This document shows, piece by piece, positions 34,941-46,900 of a stretch of 64,000 bases of DNA. The translations under genes and the position numbers were made by a program. Under the pieces are notes generated by a model. The model saw only the letters and a program-made list of their open reading frames with translations, was not told the DNA's origin and ran no database searches. How positions within the stretch are numbered: the first letter of the stretch is position 1; every line of letters begins with the position of its first letter. Origin of the DNA: Fasciolopsis buskii (taxonomy: Eukaryota; Platyhelminthes; Trematoda; Plagiorchiida; Fasciolidae); NCBI GenBank assembly GCA_008360955.1, contig LUCM01007488.1:25281-89280 (forward strand), written 5' to 3'.

Positions 34941-37900
34941 TAACACCTTCCTCCTCGGCCTAGAGCTGGATAAATCCACCAATCGACAACCAAACAGACA
35001 ATACCTTCACAACAGGAAGGATTCATCAAATGTGATTTATTTTTACCGCATCGAAGTTGCTGTTTGGTTGGTTGCACACTTTGACCGAGCCATCTGGTTG
35101 GTCCATAAGATTTTATGAGCAACTGTTTGCTTAGCACTGATCGAGTGAGAACTGTCACTAAAAGTGCTTTGTAGAAAATCATGAGAACTTTATCAAACCT
35201 CGAAAATGAACAAACCCTAATCAAATAAGATATGACAATACTGCCCGCTGAAATACCCACTGTCTGGACATCCCTTGTAAAGAAAAAAGTGAAAAATGCC
35301 GACAAATTTCACCAATGACGAACTGTCTCACGGCTGAACATCAAAGTTGCAGCCAACGGTATTTCGTGCATACAAAAGAAGTGTACTTGTAAAATTTAAT
35401 ATTGGCGTGAGAGCCATTTCGATTTTCGATCAAGGCAATTGGAATACTCAGTAAATCTGGGCTCGCAAATAATTGGATAGTCTAACCCTTTGTTGATTAC
35501 TTCCTTGCATACCAGCTCGCAGAGGCTCAGCAGCAAAACTGAACCAATCTGTTACTAATTCGGCAAGATTATGTTGAGGCGCAATTTCCCTAATCTGAGC
35601 ACCTTTTGAGCCTAGTTTGATCGATTTCATCCTACTGAACACTTTTTGGAACTGTTAGAGGAGCTTGGGTCGGTTTTCGAAAGAAATGTTCACCAATACA
35701 ATAAACAAAAATTGAAAACTCACGTAGTGGTTGTGACGACTGCGACCAGCGACAAACGGGAAAGTCTGCCGGCCATTGACGAGGATGTTTGGGCGGTGAA
35801 CAAAATTGCCTTCACCGGATCGGTGGGACAGCGAGACGTTTTACCGCCTAGCTCACTGCTATCATTCATTCGTATGCGGTCTACACACACCATTGCCGCA
35901 CTGCTTGTCACGAGTACGCACACGGACCATCACATACGCATGATTGAAGGTCACGTCACTAACGCATCACCATAGACTGTTCAGACAAATACGTGCTACA
36001 CACTCTCCGCTGACTTTGCAGAGACTTTTGGGTTTGTGTTCACCTACGACAGTGCAATTTGTGTACATTACAAATACACCCAATATTCCACGGGCACTCT
36101 AAATTATCACAGGACAAAGAAGAATGACATTGTGCGCAGTGGGCGTGACGCACCTACGTTGTACAAATGGCTAAAGTAGGATAATCAGAAATTGATACCT
36201 ATCAGTTATTCTGTGAACAAGCAATCCTAGATGAAAGAGGAACAGATGAAATAAACCATCTCATTTACGATGTATTAGCGATTTGAAATTCAACTTTCGA
36301 GTAGTCAACACTCGGCTTACCGTTTAGCTGCCTGATAAATAAAGAACTACAATTTTGAATAGGAGTCTAGAGCAATCGATCATAGTCGTGTTATTTTTGC
36401 TTGAACACAAGGTATCTGCTTCTATGGTTGTACGGACACGTAAACTCGAACACTGGGACCCAAACGAACAAACGATCTGTTTGAAATTACAGGAATCCAA
36501 ACTCCTTGCTCAGTTTCTCCGCCATTCTAACAATCCTTTTAATGAATTACGCCAAAAACGGAATAAGTATTGGAATATGAGAAACTTCAGCTGGATTCAA
36601 CACACCCGTGAACCATCTATTCCTTCCTTTCGGTGTCCTGCGGGCAGCTTTGCGGATGCAAAAACTGCCGTAGGTGATTTCGTACATCATCGCATAGGAA
36701 CACTACAGTAACCAATACAGAACGCACTAGCACCGCTTCCTAGCGTTACATTAACCGTACTGTTTGAAAAACGTACTGACCTCTGGCTTTTGGAGTTCTT
36801 CGCCTTTTTGATGAAGAGCATTGTGCGCTGTGCTTGATTCATTTTATGTTGATAGTGTGCACGCTACCCATCTGGAGATGGCTCTGACAACGTACAGCAC
36901 CGATTGTCCATCTTACCGATCTGTGATGATGAGTGTATCTAAGATTGCTAATCCACTAATCAGGTTTGTGATACTTTGCATCACGATGGTACAATGACGA
37001 GGGGTACAAGCATAAATTTAGGGCTATTTTCCAATCTGTATTATGCTTTCTTGATTAGTCAGTTGGTTAACATGTTTACACTAGTAAGAATCTTGATTAA
37101 ACAAAGCACCAAGCATCACCCAATTACTATTAAGGCGAGACACTGGATTTTCCGCCTTAAGAGAAAACGAATACTGACGATGATGACATAAAAATATAAA
37201 TATATAAGTTATTTGTAACAGGCACGAGGTTGGAACAGGAGGCCATCGGTGTTCAACTAACAAATCCTGTTCCGAGCAGTCCCACTAGTTTTGGGGAGAA
37301 AAATTATTTCTTTCTGGACTATCGATCGATGCTCTCTGCCGTCGAGTACTCTATCACCCCCTTTTCTCTGGTGTTCGTCTTGCTCTCAATCCTGGGCAAG
37401 ATTACTTGTCGAGAAACGCAGATGTTTGGGATACAATCAATGGCCCCATAAGTCTGACTTGAAAAACTATTCCTTTATGACAAGCTTTACGCATGGATGC
37501 AGTGGGAGGCGTATGTCCCAGTGACTATGGGGACCACTACACGAGAGGTCGGAACCGGCAATCGTCGCTTTGAAAATTGGAATAGCATAGAACCACACAA
37601 GATTGCAAAAGGGCACGTATGATAACAAATCGGAAGACAGCGAAATGCTATCTGTTAATCTTAAGTTAAAAAGAAATACCAAAGGAGCACGATATCGGTA
37701 CAGTAGAAATCCCTTGGGGCAGCCTCTTGTCATCCACCATAAGGGCCTGTACCTCTTTTTGAGCACTTAGTAGACTTTCCACCTGTCAGCGAAAAACTTA
37801 AAGATGAACACTCATGTGCTTCAGTGGTCACTTGGACTTGGATAAATCCAAATGTCATTGCATCGATGTGCGACCGAAGTTTGGAATCAGAAAGATGAAC

Positions 37901-38924
37901 AAAAATCAGTTGGATTCTAGTACTACCTATAAATGTACCGCCGCCAAATTGAAATTGCATATGCATATTTGTGAATCCAATACAGATCTCGTCGATTGAG
38001 TCCACGAGGATAGCTCCCGTTGACGAATACTGTTGATATGTCTCTCAAACTACAAATTACAATTCTCTCTCACTCGGAACTTTCGGATTGCTTTGTCCGG
38101 CACTCATACACACCCACGTGCATGTCACCCGGAGACGCTTTATGAGGCAGTCCCACAAGTTTCGCACTGATCTCCTGATCAAGAGTCATACTCGTGTTAA
38201 ATATGACTGCATATGGTGTATCTACACCGTATGCCTCTTGCTTGTTTGTCTACCATTGCTTATTTGTCGGTTTCCGAGTGTGCTTGCGGTTGCATACACG
38301 TGCTAGAGACCATCATCCACGCAAACTGCAAGCTCCTCATCTTGAATATAGCATACGTATCGGTAAGCGCTAAAAATTACAAGGTCCAAACACGAAAAGT
38401 TGTCCATATTGGTGAGATTCGAACGTTAACATGGATGCAGTCCACGAGTTTTCGCTACCGTTGTCTACAATCAGAACAAACGAACGAATGCAAAAATCAA
38501 AGCATAAACTGTCTGTTACTATCCACTGATAGGAATTTGGTGAACTGACGTAATATCAGTACTGCCTTAGAAATTCAGGAGTATGGGCAGGTCGTCCGCA
38601 AGTTCTTTGGTAATTCTACAAACTGCGACGATTCACAACAATCAGTGGTGAATAACCGATTTCAGTTGATATTCTTCCGGACTAGTGGTCATTTCGATAG
38701 TGTGTATAGGATTTCCTCATGTTGAAGTAAGAGTAACAGAGTGAGAAACTCACCGAACGTTGCCCAGAGCCAATGCAATGCTAATTCACGTAGGACCACG
38801 AGTTTTCCGTTCAGGGACCGCAATACTGGACGCTATTCAGAAGCGAGACTGACAATATAGTATTGAAAGGTATGTGAGCCAAAAAGGCAAACAACGCTTA
38901 CGATCAGTGACGACTTGGACAGCC
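34941..38924. other. Intergenic, beyond the 3' end of the C-clamp gene
   Basis: Open frames here (for example 36355-36711) have no motif or repeat partner. Nothing recognised. Confidence 0.6.
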
Positions 38925-38944
38925 TCATTTTGTGAATGGCATCA

Positions 38945-38950
38945 TTTATT
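38945..38950 (-). terminator. Candidate poly(A) signal of the C-clamp gene
   Basis: The plus strand reads tttatt, which is AATAAA on the minus strand. It coincides with the edge of the pyrimidine-rich tract. A second AATAAA at 40240-40235 could give a shorter 3' end. Confidence 0.4.
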
Positions 38951-39233
38951 CTGAACGAGGAATTTCAACGGGAGCAGACTTGAACTGTGAATTACACGCG
39001 CTATGGATGCAAGATGAAACTCCCGGCACAAAAGACAGCTGAGTTAATTGATGAATGATGAAACGTTTGTATTTATGCATGAACAGATGGAAGTGACAAA
39101 CGGACGCACAGGGAGAGAAACTGAGCGAGCGAAAGCGACGAGTGAAAGGAGGTGAAGAAAGAGGTTTGCGGCACGCTTGCGGTCGATGTCGCATAAAACC
39201 GGCAAAATGTTCAGAAAGATAACCAGCACACAC

Positions 39234-39250
39234 ATATATATATATATATA
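39234..39250. repeat. (AT)8 tract in the putative 3'UTR
   Basis: A perfect short AT run. Confidence 0.95.
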
Positions 39251-40165
39251 CCAAACAAACCTGGAATTCCGTGAACCGATGACGGAAGAAGTAGAAAGAA
39301 AGGGGAAGGAGTGTAGACCATACTGACGAGCACGTCAAAGGAAGGCAACTAGTAAGTTGAGCTATCACAGGTGTTATCAATATGCCACAATTAACAGTAC
39401 AAATAAGTTTCAGTGTTGCGTACGGGAAGAGCTCAAACTGAAATGGAAAAGAAGTGGTTGCATACAAAACCCGTACTGATCATCGATAAACCAATCGGAT
39501 CAGTGCAATGAGCATCGTTCAGAATATGAGAAGTGCGAATCAGACCGTGACTGAGTCAGAGGGCTGAATATTCTATGTACGAGCGGACGGAGGGGAACGA
39601 TGAGAGCACGAGATGACTGAGTGAATGTAGGTACGATGTATGGGCGAGCTGAATAGATGACCAATGACCGGTGGAATCGCAGTATCATCCTCTCTGACCG
39701 CGAGTGTTGTGTGAGTAACAACCGGTGCACAACTTGCGTACGCAACACAATAGTGGAAAAACAATATATACGGTGAAATGCGGGCAGGCTGATGACGGTG
39801 TTGGTCACGTGGTGGAGAGGTGAATGGAATTACTATCCACAGGTTACAAACGAATGAACGATTTAGAATTAGAAAAAAATGAACAAAACAAAAAAAAAAC
39901 GGAACGGAACAGAACTGAACCAATTTCTGAGCCAATCCGAATCAGGCAACATAGAGATGGCAAAAAAGTCCGGGGAGGAGATCTTGTCCCGAGATGAGTG
40001 TACATGAAAGACGTCGGGTGCGGCTTGTTGATGGGTAGAGGCAAATAATAGTGGTGTGCAAACAGAGCTTGGTAAGAAATCTACTGGGTAGCTGAAGCCA
40101 ACAGGTGAACATCTATACGATGAAAGATGATCTCTGGTGGTCAACGTGGGGCATGACGAAACGGG

Positions 40166-40378
40166 TCACATGGATGAATAAAGGCACAATTTGACGCCGT
40201 TGATGTCGTCGCAATTCGTTGTTTGTTGAATTGATTTATTACGTCCTATTAGGAACGGGTCAGCATTTTCGAGGCGGGTAAACCGTCCCTTAGCACCAGT
40301 ATCCTTTTCAACTGGAAGCAAGTGGGCGTACAAAACCACCGCAATAATCAGCCACAAGACACAATCAGAAACTCTCAA
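40166..40378 (-). other. Ordinary-composition block within the putative 3'UTR
   Basis: The purine bias drops to 27/60 at 40201-40260. On the minus strand an acceptor-like ttgtacgcccacttgcttccag is followed by an open stretch (VEKDTGAKGRFTRLENADPF and onward) and an AATAAA at 40240-40235. It could be an alternative last exon or an inserted repeat. No homology was recognised. Confidence 0.25.
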
Positions 40379-41370
40379 GTCCAGAGGATGAAAAACCTTA
40401 CCAGGGAGATGAATAGAGTGAAGTGATTTTGTGTATCAGTGCATGAAGAATGAGCAGGGCGTTGAGTTCGCGGAGGGAAGTAGGAACACCGAGCGAAGGA
40501 TAGTAAAAAAATAGAGAGCCCTGATCCAATAGACAGGGTGAAGGAGATATACAAGAACCATTTTGCACCATGAATGAAGAAGGAAGGGAAAAACCAGGCT
40601 GTTCGGATCTGCAAAGAAGTTTCTTAGACAAAATTAGGGGGCTAATGGAAGAACAGTAAAAGGACACAGGACGGACTGGCTCTCCGTTTGTGATATAGGA
40701 TACCGCGTGAACATCAATAGCAAGTGACGAAAAACAAAGGGAAAGAATTGAAGTATAAAAACGAACGACGTTGGAGGAATATGGGCGACAAAGGCAGAGA
40801 AACCTGCATGATCAAAATAAATAAATATACATTTACGTAGATAGATAAAATGGCGATGAGTATGAAACGATACCAATGTCAGATGAAAACATTCAAAAAA
40901 ACTGGAATGTCTGATTCGACGCATGACCTGTTGGCGATAAAATGTAACAGACGAACCGAGGCAGGGAATGAGGTTCAAGATACTCCAAAAAAGGGGAAAA
41001 CAGGAAAAAAGACAGCGACAGACCGTGAGCTTTGTGTCTCGAGGTGTTGATGACGATGATGATGAGAGTCGACTTTTGTGAAGGAATCAACGTAGAAAAT
41101 AATGCGTCAAAAAAGAAACAAAAATGAGAAAAATATGGGTGTCTGAATGTCGTGATTCATTTTTTCTGTATGACCGGGCAAATAACAAATGGATGAATGC
41201 ATGAGGCGAGAACAATTAAACTTTTGTCAGTGAGCACAGCATATGACAATGAATCAGAAAAGTATACGATGAAAAATTGGAAAACAAAGTGAGCGCCACA
41301 AAATCCTGATAGTATGAAAGTGGTGAAATAAAACAAAAGTGGATCATATAAATGAATGTCCGTTTGAAGG

Positions 41371-41390
41371 TGTGTGTGTGTGTGTGTGTG
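41371..41390. repeat. (TG)10 microsatellite in the putative 3'UTR
   Basis: A perfect dinucleotide run. Confidence 0.97.
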
Positions 41391-42968
41391 GAGCATACTG
41401 GTCTCTGTGTCGATGTTGCTGTGGATAACGAGACAAAAAAACAGTAACGAAGATTTTGTTGTTTCATCCACGTACACAGTGACGCTGGTTGGTTGGTTCG
41501 GCATTCAATGACGTCAGGAGAAAAGACTGGGCAAATGCAGCGTAAGCGGCCGTCAATAAACTCACGGGAAAGTTGAGATGGAGACCCTTCATGGACATGG
41601 ATCACGTGCGTTTATGTATTTGTGTCAACGGACGGCGTCTAATCACAGCTACTCTCTCATCAACTTCACCGGAACGTACGGTGAGACCGTGGCGAAACGC
41701 ATAACAGAAACGATAGCTGACACCGATACTAGTACCAGCATCACGAAAAGAGGAAGAATGACAACCGATGCAAGGACAACAGTGGGATATGAAACAGAAA
41801 TCAAAATATTTGTAAAAAATTAGGGGAACAGTGAGCGTAGAAAGCAGTGAAGTGCAGTGATAGTAGCAGTACATCTTGTGTATCAGACAGAACAATATCA
41901 ATGATCGTAAGAAGTGTAACAAAGTTGATTACATTAGTAGTTACGGGAAGAACAACATGAAAAGAATCGTCCACAGCAACACCACCACACCAGAGGAGTG
42001 ACAGACAGGTGAGTAATGACCGGGGCGAAGGGAATGAAAGCTCTGGAAAGTGATTTTTCAAACAAGCAAACAAACAGATTGAAAAATGAAAGTGAATTGT
42101 CGACACAAAGAAATCGAAATAATGAGCAAATGAGAGACTGTCAGCATACATGAAGTTTGAGTGAAAAGAAAACAAATGACATGGATGACATAAATGATCC
42201 ACTGCATGAACTAGATTCAGATGCAAATGGATACTGTGAGACGAAATCCGCGCACCGGAGGGGAGAAGTTTGGTAGGAAGAGATATGAACCACGAAGTTC
42301 GTGTCTCACAGACCAGATGAATACACTGCCATTTTGGGCAGGGAAAGGGCTGCGATCAAGGCAAACAGAAACCGTCAAAACGGAGGAGAAAGGTAAGAGA
42401 ACAAGGACGAAAAAACGGAACTAGAGCAGACTGAGTTGTAAACGAGGCCACATTGGAGGATAGAAGGAAGCTGCACAAAACTTCTGTAGTGTTAGGTGCA
42501 CTGACTGTCTATTCGTTCACCACTGCAATCGTTCGACTGGCAGCTCTACTAATCACAATAAGAAACGGCATTGCATCGACGAAGAAAGCTCTGGGACGTA
42601 GGTCAATATCAAGCCCGTGTGTGAATCCATGCATGCATGTATAGGTGTGTGCCATTGTGAGAGATATGACCGTAAGAGTGAATGTTTCCACGGATCAACA
42701 TTTTCCTCGCTGTACTCAGTCGATAGTTTCCTTTGTGCAGGGAGTTCAAAAGCAGTACTGCCCAGTCCAAAATCGAGGGAACGGAGTGCGTGAGAGGTGT
42801 ACAAATAAAGAAACTGGACAACAAATGAGAATTCGAAAAGGAAATGACTAGGATCATATTTGCAATCTTTGGTTTGAGGAATAATTGTCGGTCTATCTGT
42901 GTAAATGTAGATCATGTAAAACATAATGACTATTTCGGCCACCGAAAGGTCAACAAAAACCCAACAGT

Positions 42969-43937
42969 CTACTCTGGACGACTTGTTTCAGTGCTGGACA
43001 ACATTGTTACGTCAGGGTCCAGTTTCGAACTGTCTAAGATATCAACCAAGGTCGTAGTACTGGCAGCTGAAAACACAGCTGGGGCTGAACGGCTACAAAA
43101 CTCATCTGCACCATGAGAAATCAACGGATCGATTGGCGCTGAAGGGAATAAGAGAAACGTTGTTGTTGCAGCCGATGGTGTTGCGGCGCCAGGAACGGTA
43201 ACCTTCGCCACACTTATGTCAGGGGTCCGAACCGGCATCTTTGATTCCGGAGTAACTCGTTCGATATTGCTGCTATTGGTGGTGGTGGCTGTCATCGTAC
43301 TTGGGATGACATCTTGATGAACTGGGACTTCTATTCGCTCTGATCGATGTGTGACGCTTACTGACGTGGATGACGCGGTTTTGGTCGAAGTAATTGTCAA
43401 CCCACCTGAAGTCAACACTTTGGATTCCACAGACCCGGTTGGACTGCTTGAAAGTTCATTGTTTCCAACAGTAGCACCAACAACACCAGGCTTGATAACA
43501 GTCGGATCTGGAAAACGACGACAGGCTTTTTTCCATCGACATTGATTACACCATTGATCTCGATTTTCAATTCCATACATTTTACGACACTTTTTTACAT
43601 CCGAACGACCAGACGACGACGCGACACCAGTTCCACCGCACACAGGCGGATGGGCTTTTTCTGCCTCGAATCCCAAAGAACCTGATCGTTTTTGAACTGC
43701 GGAACTTAAATGACTGTTTGATGCTCGAGTGCTTTCCAATAAAAGACCGGAATGCATTTTCCTCATGGTGCTATTGGCACTACTGGAGGCAGATGTGATT
43801 GTTTGACTAAATGGCACCTGTGAAGATGACGAGGTCACGGATGAGTAGGACGAAACGAGAGCGGAGGCGGAGCTGGTACGATTACGTTTGGAGACGGCAT
43901 GATGTTTAGCGGCGGGATTCGACCGTGAATCTTCAAA
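42969..43937 (-). CDS. C-clamp gene, terminal coding exon D with the zinc motif
   Basis: The acceptor is tttctggttcttattttcacag and the reading frame continues from exon C in phase 0 (..NTHR / FEDSRSN). It encodes 322 residues and ends at TAG (42971-42969). Residues 1-100 are Ser-rich with basic patches ([10 protein letters not shown]). The C-clamp follows at residues 115-144, with the four Cys in C-x12-C-x2-C-x5-C spacing and surrounding Lys/Arg. After it come about 180 Ser/Thr/Val/Pro-rich residues, with the acidic end [17 protein letters not shown], which could act in activation. As far as I recall, vertebrate relatives end sooner after the C-clamp, so the long tail may be specific to this lineage. 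Confidence 0.85.
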   Translation of the reverse strand, partial: FEDSRSNPAAKHHAVSKRNRTSSASALVSSYSSVTSSSSQVPFSQTITSASSSANSTMRKMHSGLLLESTRASNSHLSSAVQKRSGSLGFEAEKAHPPVCGGTGVASSSGRSDVKKCRKMYGIENRDQWCNQCRWKKACRRFPDPTVIKPGVVGATVGNNELSSSPTGSVESKVLTSGGLTITSTKTASSTSVSVTHRSERIEVPVHQDVIPSTMTATTTNSSNIERVTPESKMPVRTPDISVAKVTVPGAATPSAATTTFLLFPSAPIDPLISHGADEFCSRSAPAVFSAASTTTLVDILDSSKLDPDVTMLSSTETSRPE

Positions 43938-46900
43938 CTGTGAAAATAAGAACCAGAAAGCATACAATCAGAAAAGAGACGCCGCGGAGTTAAACAGAAT
44001 CACAGTCGGAGTCAAAGAATAACAAGATTTCACAGTGCACTTGCACTTGCAACTGAAAAAGCAATCTGATCTATTGGCGGCTGTTGTAAATTTCACCTAG
44101 TTTATAAAGCAATAAGTAGATTTGCTGCCAAACTTCAAGCAGACATGAGCAAAAGTAAATTAAAGCGAGCGAAAAGGAACGTTAAGATCTGAAATGCAAT
44201 CGTTAATATCGATTTTCTCGTCATTCTATAGTCCCTGACTATATTTTAGCAGCTTTTCGCTGGAATTTAGTAACGATTTGGATCGGGGGAAACACCCCTT
44301 TCTTCGTGAAAATTATGGCTACCGAAGAAATCCAAACCAGGTTACTAGGTCGACAGACGTATCCGTCCATACCGTGTTTAAGCTACTCTACGCTAGGGTT
44401 TCTAAAAACAATCCTACACTACTATAAGGTGACAAAATTTGTAGATCTATCCGTCATCGGATGCCTTGGAGAAGAGTCATTCTACGTGGTAATCAGAGCC
44501 CAAGCGCCTAAGTATCATCGAGAGTGAGTGTTTTGGGGCTCCTTCTGGAATTGCTTCCAAATGACAATGCATCTCAACCAGCCTTTGCGGAGAAAGTACT
44601 ATTTACTGCCTTCTTGTTGTGGAGATGATGTGTCAAAAACGCGCAGATGAGGGCACTTTCAGTGGGTGACCGATCTTTGGCATCCAATCTAGGGAAGACG
44701 GCTAAACCCACTAGCGGCGTACGAGGCATACGGTCGCACGCTGCCCGGCACCTCTGACGAACAGGTGCACTGTACAGCCAGAATGTCTGGTCTCACCTGA
44801 AAACGACATGAACTGAGCAGCCAGTCGACGACTTCCGGTGGGTTGCGGATCTTACGCTTCAATCCATTTTCTTGGAAACTAAGCTTTCGGTAGCTAAAAA
44901 GTAAGGGCGTTGAAACCAATACATTAACTTGAGAGACCCGACAGAACAGAGCCCACAACTGAATCATGGATCCGTAGGATTGCGTTTCTCCGTCTACAAA
45001 TTGTTCACGAAATTGATCTGCATGCCCTTTTGCATGAAAAACAACTCTCAAACTCAGATGTTTGATTCTTTTTTCTCTCTGCAATGGGTAAACGAACCGT
45101 GAACAGAAAACTAAAAAAACTGCTGTTTTGTTCTATCCTACACTTCGCCTCCATCTACCCTTTCTTTTCCGGCTTTATTAGGCAGGTTTAAATATAGTAA
45201 TAGTTAATACTAAAAACATCAGTAACGATAACAGCAATCGGGGTTCTTAATCGGGTTCGGCTTCGGCTTCTGAACTGGCGATGTTTCATCATTCGGCCGG
45301 ATGACGACACAGTTATGGTGGACCTGCCAGCACACGTACATGGGATGTTGCGTCAACTTCACACACACACGCACATACACACACAGGGATGAGCATATCG
45401 CTGCTAAGGCTGCACCAGCAACATCCATGGTCCTGAGACCCAGGTGATTATGACCAAACTTCGGCCGGCATACACGTAAACCACTATTGAACGCATGTAC
45501 TCGTATACACACACCCACACATTTCAGAAACTGTTCCAAGAATGTGCATCTACCTGCATACGTGTGTTCACTAAATTAAATTGACATTCCAAAATCAATA
45601 TGAAAGTGGAAGAGCGCGTGTTAGTGAAGCTCAACGAAAAAAATTGTTGAAGTCGAGGCCTGACAAAGACTGTAAAGCCAGCGAACAGATGTCGAATTGT
45701 TGACAAATATTTGATCACCAAGATAGGTTACGTAATTAGATTGGGAGACTGAGTAAATTATTTTTTAAAACTACTCACTTCCAAGCTCCTACTTTGACAG
45801 ACCTAACAGCAAAACTTCCCAAGGCCTTTAGCTTGTGAGTAGAGTGAAACTACCACTTCTAAGTTATATTAAACCAGTCGTGAGTACTAAATTTTCATTA
45901 CTTAGCTTTTATCATGATATGAAATAAATAATACTGCGAAATAACTATGTGAACGAATCAAGGGGATAGTTAGTAAAACAGTTGTTTCGTCTTCTATTTT
46001 TGAAACATCGTTAGACTACATCTACGTGAGTCTGGAACATTTTTCCCCAACTCCTAACCACGCGCGCCCCAGAGTACCATCTTGTTCACTTTTTGGCTTA
46101 TCAGTTCACCCATTTGGTTGCACCTCTTGCGTGAGAATGTGCGTATGGTTTGGGAAATTTTGAAAAACGTGGAATGGATCTAAATGTAAGAAATCTCCGA
46201 CCTCACTGGGATTCAAATCCATGTATCGAAGGCAGCTACGTATTTATATCGTGTGCGCCCAGCCAACTAATCTACGGGCCTGCAATGAAAGAAGTTTGGA
46301 TGGCATTTTGGCGGCATAAAAAATAACTCTTCCAGCGGGTTACGAAACACTCTACTCAGTGCTTCTGATTTCGACTTGCTAAATCCCAGTTCATTGTGAT
46401 TGCGTGATTATTTAAATCACTTAGTGCATGACCTCCAAATGCCTCAGCATGGTCGGGTGGGTGTTTCAGATTCTGAGGTGGTTAATCACCCTGAACGCCC
46501 ATCGAACTTCTCCCAAATGGCCGGTGTATCAAATGGTCCCTGATAAGGAAGTTCAGAGCACTGCCTTCCCGTGGCCGAGGTGTTCCTATTATAGTGCAAG
46601 GAGAAAGGCGAACGCCCGGAGCCCTCCACCAGGTTCACTGATCATTGATAATCAGTCTAGGAGAGTTGGATGAACCCTGATCCAAAACCAACGAAGCAAA
46701 CGGCTGTGTTCACCAGCTTCCGTGGTGAAGGGGTGTACGAGGCATCCAGGTTGTCTAGCCCCATCCGAAGGGCGCATGAAGTGAGCACTCAGTCACCGGC
46801 CCCCAGTGGGTTACGTGATCTTCAGATCATGCTACTCCCCTGTGGGTTAGACCACTTGGCTAAACGCTCTGGGTAGGATCCCCCTAAGTCAATCATCTAG

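Larger units (their letters stand above)
38925..42968 (-). other. Probable long 3'UTR of the C-clamp gene
   Basis: From the stop codon to about 38940 the minus strand is pyrimidine-rich. Hand counts of two plus-strand lines give 42/60 purines (39121-39180) and 49/60 (42361-42420), against 34/60 just outside (38881-38940). The bias begins at the coding exon and fades at a minus-strand AATAAA. Reading frames within it are low-complexity and share no recognised domain, so I do not call them genes. A block at 40160-40380 has ordinary composition and its own AATAAA (40240-40235). The extent is inferred, not proven by transcripts. Confidence 0.5.

Noticed and set aside
34757..35305. 182-codon minus-strand frame with hydrophobic stretches
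   Set aside because: Its distal half is repeat R4, which also occurs at 26.2 kb in a different frame, and the composition is pyrimidine-rich.
38946..39467. 173-codon minus-strand frame
   Set aside because: It lies in the pyrimidine-rich tract, is low-complexity and ends at the candidate poly(A) signal. It is read as 3'UTR.
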